The notes under the pieces were generated by a model. The model was not told the DNA's origin, ran no database searches, and was given only the letters and a program-made list of their open reading frames with translations. A program made the position numbers and the translations under genes. DNA of 9,005 nt from Rudanella sp. (lineage in GTDB: Bacteria; Bacteroidota; Bacteroidia; Cytophagales; Spirosomataceae), in the NCBI GenBank assembly GCA_026785985.1, contig JAJAYX010000689.1:1-9005 (forward strand). Reading direction: 5' to 3'. This document shows, piece by piece, positions 5,813 to 9,005 of the stretch. The stretch's first letter is position 1. Each line of letters begins with the position of its first letter.

Positions 5813-7129
5813 ATGGTTGATGTTTTATTAGGCCTCCAATGGGGCGACGAAGGAAAAGGTAAGATTGTGGACGTTCTGGCTCCGCAATACCAGGTGGTAG
5901 CCCGGTTTCAGGGCGGCCCCAACGCCGGGCACACGCTCGAATTCGACGGAATTAAACACGTGTTGCACCAGATCCCATCCGGCATTTTCCGGACTGATAT
6001 TCAGAATATTATCGGTAATGGCGTGGTGCTCGACCCCATTGTGTTCCGGCGCGAAATCGACGGGCTGGCCAAGTTCAATCTCGATTTGACCCGGAACCGC
6101 CCGGTGGCCCGGCTGATGATTTCCAAGAAAGCGTCGATCATCATTCCAACGCACCGCCTGCTCGATGCCGCCTACGAACAATCGAAGGGGGAATCGAAAA
6201 TTGGCTCGACACTGCGCGGTATTGGCCCTACGTATCAGGACAAAGTGGCCCGGCTGGGGTTGCGGGTGGGTGATATTCTGTCGCCCAACTTCCAGGAAAA
6301 ATACAACCGGCTGGCCAGTCAGCACAAGACAACGCTCGATCATTACGGGTTCGATTATGCGTCGGTGTTGCCGGAGGCCGAAGCTGAGTTTTTTCCGGCG
6401 GTGGCGTTCATGAAGCAGTTTGAACTAACCGACAGCGAGTATGCGATCAATGGTGCCCTGGCCGACGGAAAAAAAATTCTGGCCGAAGGAGCGCAGGGTT
6501 CCCTGCTAGACATTGATTTTGGTTCTTATCCGTTCGTGACGAGTTCGACCACGATGACTGCCGGTGCCTGCACGGGTTTGGGCATTGCACCCCGACAAAT
6601 CGGTGAGGTCTATGGCATTTTCAAAGCCTACTGCACCCGTGTGGGTAGCGGCCCTTTCCCGACCGAATTGCTCGAAGAGACCGGCGAACGGATGCGGCAG
6701 GAAGGCCGGGAATTTGGCTCCACAACGGGTCGTCCGCGTCGGTGTGGCTGGTTAGATTTACCCGCTCTCAAATACGCTATTATGCTCAACGGCGTGACCC
6801 AACTGGTGATGATGAAGGTGGATGTGCTGAATATTTTCGATGAAATAAAGGTCTGTACACACTACAAAACGGCTCACCGCGACGGCGGATCGTGGGATCT
6901 CACCGAACAGTTACCGTATGACCTGGTCGATGCTGACGTAACACCGGTGTATAAGACCTTTACGGGTTGGAAAACCTCGCTCGAAACTTTTCATTCGTTC
7001 GATGAAGTCCCAACTGAACTGGCGGCTTATATCAGTTTTCTGGAAGAGTCGCTGGGTTTGCCCATCAGCTTCATCTCAACTGGCCCCGACCGGGAAGCGA
7101 TCATCCATCGAGAGGCTTTATTAGCATAA
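5813..7129 (+). CDS. purA: Adenylosuccinate synthase
   Basis: 438 residues. The enzyme joins IMP and aspartate using GTP to give adenylosuccinate, the first committed step from IMP to AMP, in the cytoplasm. Family signatures are present throughout: QWGDEGKGK (9-17) with catalytic Asp12, GGPNAGHT (34-41) with catalytic His40, IIGNGVVLDP, GIGPTYQDKVAR, EGAQGSLLDIDFGSYPFVTS, YCTRVGSGPFPTE, STTGRPRRCGWLD, MKVDVLN, and the GTP-side motif STGPDRE near the C-terminus. The length is ordinary for the family. ATG 5813 is chosen because it starts the conserved MVDVLLGLQWGDEGKGK. An in-frame TTG at 5780 would add 11 residues, but that TTG is better explained as the promoter -33 element. It follows fur on the same strand. 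ppGpp is known to inhibit E. coli PurA, which gives a functional tie to the nearby rsh. Confidence 0.97.
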   Translation: MVDVLLGLQWGDEGKGKIVDVLAPQYQVVARFQGGPNAGHTLEFDGIKHVLHQIPSGIFRTDIQNIIGNGVVLDPIVFRREIDGLAKFNLDLTRNRPVARLMISKKASIIIPTHRLLDAAYEQSKGESKIGSTLRGIGPTYQDKVARLGLRVGDILSPNFQEKYNRLASQHKTTLDHYGFDYASVLPEAEAEFFPAVAFMKQFELTDSEYAINGALADGKKILAEGAQGSLLDIDFGSYPFVTSSTTMTAGACTGLGIAPRQIGEVYGIFKAYCTRVGSGPFPTELLEETGERMRQEGREFGSTTGRPRRCGWLDLPALKYAIMLNGVTQLVMMKVDVLNIFDEIKVCTHYKTAHRDGGSWDLTEQLPYDLVDADVTPVYKTFTGWKTSLETFHSFDEVPTELAAYISFLEESLGLPISFISTGPDREAIIHREALLA

Positions 7130-7223
7130 TTCATATTAAACTACTTAAGCATTTTGCTGAACTATCCCTGGAAATTTAAGCGACTTTTAACAATATATGA
7201 TGGTTTACAAGACTGTCCTTGTC

Positions 7224-7231
7224 TATTTTTG
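7224..7231 (+). promoter_or_regulatory. Candidate -7 promoter element before the DUF2892 gene
   Basis: TATTTTTG matches the Bacteroidota -7 consensus TAnnTTTG and lies 25 nt before ATG 7257. No TTG is found at the expected 17-23 nt upstream; the nearest candidate is TTTA at 7204-7207, with a 16-nt gap. T-rich sequence makes a chance match possible. The rest of the 127-nt gap after purA shows no clear terminator. Confidence 0.35.
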
Positions 7232-7256
7232 TGGACACTCTTGAGCTAACCTCCCT

Positions 7257-7481
7257 ATGAACTTTGTTAAAAACGTTGGATTTGTTGATCAAGTAGTTCG
7301 GGCCATGCTGGTCATTGATGTTGTAGCGGCCTATTTAATGGGTTTTCTGGCGGGCTTTGGGGCGTTTCTGGCGGCAATAGCAGCCGTGACGCTGGTCGGA
7401 AGTTGCCTCACCGCTCACTGTCCGCTGTATATGATACTGGGATATACTACCCGGCAGGAGTATGGAGACCGGCGACAATAA
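7257..7481 (+). CDS. Small DUF2892-type inner-membrane protein
   Basis: This 74-residue protein is dominated by two hydrophobic stretches (about residues 13-32 and 34-48) joined by a short glycine-containing turn. The pattern of an N-terminal N.G..D..VR segment, two membrane helices, then CPLYMILGYTT near the end fits the DUF2892 (YgaP-like membrane domain) family. Cys50 and Cys55 flank the end of the second helix. In other bacteria this domain occurs alone or fused to rhodanese domains; here it is alone, and no sulfurtransferase gene is in view. The biochemical role is unknown. ATG 7257 is preceded directly by ACCTCCCT with no Shine-Dalgarno site. A candidate promoter lies 25 nt upstream and a strong terminator 25 nt downstream, so it is probably monocistronic. 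Confidence 0.85.
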   Translation: MNFVKNVGFVDQVVRAMLVIDVVAAYLMGFLAGFGAFLAAIAAVTLVGSCLTAHCPLYMILGYTTRQEYGDRRQ

Positions 7482-7506
7482 GTCCACTTTAGAAAAGCGT
7501 ACTCTC

Positions 7507-7541
7507 AAAAGCGGAACAGGGCAAGCCCTATTCCGCTTTTT
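7507..7541 (+). terminator. Intrinsic terminator after the DUF2892 gene
   Basis: AAAAGCGGAACAGGGC (7507-7522) pairs with GCCCTATTCCGCTTTT (7525-7540), with one mismatch and a tight loop, and the 3' arm ends in a run of five T. The matching A-run on the left makes the hairpin capable of working in both directions. It starts 25 nt after the stop codon at 7481 and ends 18 nt before the next ATG. Confidence 0.85.
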
Positions 7542-7559
7542 CATTATCAGTACAGTGTA

Positions 7560-8309
7560 ATGGCATCTACTCAACGCATTATTTCCCTGGTTCCCTCGCT
7601 CACCGAACTCCTGTTCGATCTTGGCCTTGACACTGAACTAGTCGGCCTGACTAAATTCTGCATTCACCCCGCCGATAAAGTGACTGGCAAAACCGTGGTG
7701 GGTGGCACCAAAAACGTCCACCTCGACCGCGTAGCTGCTCTTTCGCCCACCCTCATTATTGCCAACAAAGAAGAAAATACCCGCGCCGATATTGAAGATC
7801 TTCAGTCCAGTTTTCCGGTGCTGCTGACTGATGTGATAACGCTTGACGACGCGCTGAAGATGATTATAACCGTGGGCGAAGATGTTGACAGACAGGCTAA
7901 TGCAAGGCTGTTAACCAACAAAATCAGTGAGTCGTTTAGTGATTTGGAACGGCACGTTCAGACCCGTTCCTCGCTGCCTGCCCGCGTGGCGTATCTGATC
8001 TGGCGCGACCCGTGGATGGTGGCGGGTAGCCAAACATTCATCGACTCCATGCTGACTGTGTCGGGATTCGCCAACGCTTTTGCCAGTCAACTGCGCTACC
8101 CGGTCGTTTCACCCGCCGACCTGCAAACGGCTGACCCCGACGTAATTATGCTCTCGTCGGAGCCATATCCGTTCAGCGAGAAACATCTGACTGAGTTAAG
8201 CGAAATTTGCCCCCGCGCTAAATTGATGCTGGTTGATGGTGAACTGTTTAGCTGGTATGGCAGCCGACTGTTACATTCAGCGGCCTATTTTAAGACACTG
8301 TCCGACTGA
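7560..8309 (+). CDS. Helical-backbone metal receptor / BtuF-like substrate-binding domain protein
   Basis: 249 residues of the class III periplasmic-binding fold used for cobalamin, siderophores and metals (BtuF/FhuD type). The visible pattern covers the whole domain: RIISLVPSLTELLFDLGL at 6-23, a GLT..C.HP segment near 29-37, VVGGTKNVHLDRVAALSPTL (46-65) with IIANKEEN following, a long linking helix about 105-135, then AYLIWRDPWMVAGSQTFIDS in the second lobe and LQTADPDVIMLSSEPYPF. It lacks a signal peptide and lipobox, so a periplasmic role is doubtful; a cytoplasmic metal- or corrinoid-binding role is an inference. No permease, ATPase or TonB receptor gene is in view. ATG 7560 gives a normal domain N-terminus. 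The gene stands alone after a terminator and converges on the minus-strand gene 3 nt away. Confidence 0.88.
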   Translation: MASTQRIISLVPSLTELLFDLGLDTELVGLTKFCIHPADKVTGKTVVGGTKNVHLDRVAALSPTLIIANKEENTRADIEDLQSSFPVLLTDVITLDDALKMIITVGEDVDRQANARLLTNKISESFSDLERHVQTRSSLPARVAYLIWRDPWMVAGSQTFIDSMLTVSGFANAFASQLRYPVVSPADLQTADPDVIMLSSEPYPFSEKHLTELSEICPRAKLMLVDGELFSWYGSRLLHSAAYFKTLSD

Positions 8310-8312
8310 GGC

Positions 8313-9005
8313 CTACTTCTCCTTACTCCAAACCTCACTTACTTTCCCTCCCGTCGAACTTAGGCCAATGTGCAGCCAATCGTCGCCGTTGAGTTTGTTG
8401 TCGAATGTAAGCGACTTGCCCACGCGGGAGTTGTCGCGCGAGAAAAAGTCGATGGTTTCGGTGTACTTCCGGTGTGCCGGTCCGACCTCCATGAGCGTGT
8501 AAGTTCCGCCCCCGGTGCCGCTGAACTGTTTGGTTTCGGGGTTGATGGCTGCCCACTGAAACCGGCTTCCTGTGAGTAGTTTGAGCGTTTTTCGGGCACC
8601 GCGTTGCATCGGACTCACCACACCGTTGTTGTTGGCGCGGGCCGTGATACGCCACAGACTGGCCATTGGTGTTTGGTCACTTACCTCGTCCACGCGGGTG
8701 AACACCTGCTGTCCGCCGGGCATAATAATGGCCAGTTGATTGTTTCCCGAAGCCAGTTCAGCCGTGTTGGTTTTGCCCACATTGGTGCTGTCGGCAGAAT
8801 CGAATTCAAGGGTTGTCGTTACCTTATTGCCATCCTGTTTCCAGATCCCCCCGCGTGTGCTTACAAAACGGGTTGGCGCGTAAGTTGTCTGCATAAAGTA
8901 GTTCTCCGATACCAACAACATAACAGTTTCGTCGCCTTTGGCCATTTTCCAGGCTCCCTGCGTCGATCCGATCATCGGGCGCAGGGCAAGGGTTGACAAC
9001 AGAAG
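8313..9005 (-). CDS. Secreted lipocalin-like protein, 5' end beyond the window
   Basis: The frame is open from the right edge to the TAG complementary to 8313-8315, giving 230 visible residues. It begins LLLSTLALRPMIGSTQGAWK, the end of what is probably a signal peptide, so the true start lies outside; the internal TTG at 8999 should not be used. Two similar halves of tandem beta-strand character follow: STQGAWKMAKGDETVMLL with YAPTRFVSTRGGIWKQDG, then LLTGSRFQWAAINPETKQFSG with GGGTYTLMEVGPAHRKYTE. The C-terminus reads DDWLHIGLSSTGGKVSEVWSK. This resembles small exported lipocalin-like proteins of Bacteroidota usually labelled membrane or secreted protein. The ligand and role are unknown. 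Its 3' end converges on the binding-protein gene with a 3-nt gap. Confidence 0.8.
   Translation of the reverse strand, partial: LLLSTLALRPMIGSTQGAWKMAKGDETVMLLVSENYFMQTTYAPTRFVSTRGGIWKQDGNKVTTTLEFDSADSTNVGKTNTAELASGNNQLAIIMPGGQQVFTRVDEVSDQTPMASLWRITARANNNGVVSPMQRGARKTLKLLTGSRFQWAAINPETKQFSGTGGGTYTLMEVGPAHRKYTETIDFFSRDNSRVGKSLTFDNKLNGDDWLHIGLSSTGGKVSEVWSKEK

Noticed and set aside
8604..8996. Forward open frame of 130 codons opposite the lipocalin-like gene
   Set aside because: It lies wholly antisense to a minus-strand gene with a signal-peptide-like start and a coherent family pattern; the forward protein is rich in H, R and C with no recognisable domain.
1..9005. CRISPR arrays, tRNA or rRNA genes, insertion sequences, phage or defence-system genes
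   Set aside because: No regularly spaced repeats, cloverleaf-forming segments, transposase motifs or recognisable defence domains were seen on either strand.

Overview
The window looks like chromosomal DNA from a Bacteroidota bacterium of the order Cytophagales, most likely Spirosoma or a close relative. This is inferred from roughly 50% GC, the absence of Shine-Dalgarno sites, promoter cores of the TAnnTTTG type, and the makeup of the proteins (one long bifunctional Rel, PurA starting MVDVLLGLQWGDEGKGK, lipocalin-like secreted proteins). No database search was possible.

Layout. Positions 1-1209 hold the 3' tail of an unidentified gene and then a secreted beta-rich protein gene split by one in-frame TAG at 430-432. 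Positions 1499-2272 hold an intact secreted paralogue, followed by a strong hairpin (2295-2339). Positions 2329-2826 look like a further secreted-protein gene broken by an in-frame TGA (2392-2394). This first quarter is accessory and partly decayed.

The core is a same-strand housekeeping block: a Rel/Spo (p)ppGpp synthetase-hydrolase (2896-5145), a Fur-family metal regulator (5240-5770) and adenylosuccinate synthase PurA (5813-7129). Fur and purA each appear to have a promoter ending 3-4 nt before the ATG, so leaderless transcripts are likely. An imperfect hairpin with internal repeats separates rel from fur, and a short related sequence lies in the last codons of fur.

Next come a small DUF2892-type membrane protein (7257-7481) with a textbook intrinsic terminator (7507-7541), and a helical-backbone metal-receptor/BtuF-like binding protein without a signal peptide (7560-8309). 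On the minus strand, convergent and only 3 nt away, is the 3' part of a secreted lipocalin-like protein running off the right edge (8313-9005).

Functionally, the core block joins the stringent response, metal-responsive regulation and the first committed step of AMP synthesis. PurA is a known target of ppGpp inhibition in E. coli. I saw no CRISPR array, rRNA, tRNA, insertion sequence, phage gene or recognisable new defence system. The most noteworthy points are the two broken secreted-protein genes, the leaderless promoter geometry, and the repeats flanking fur.
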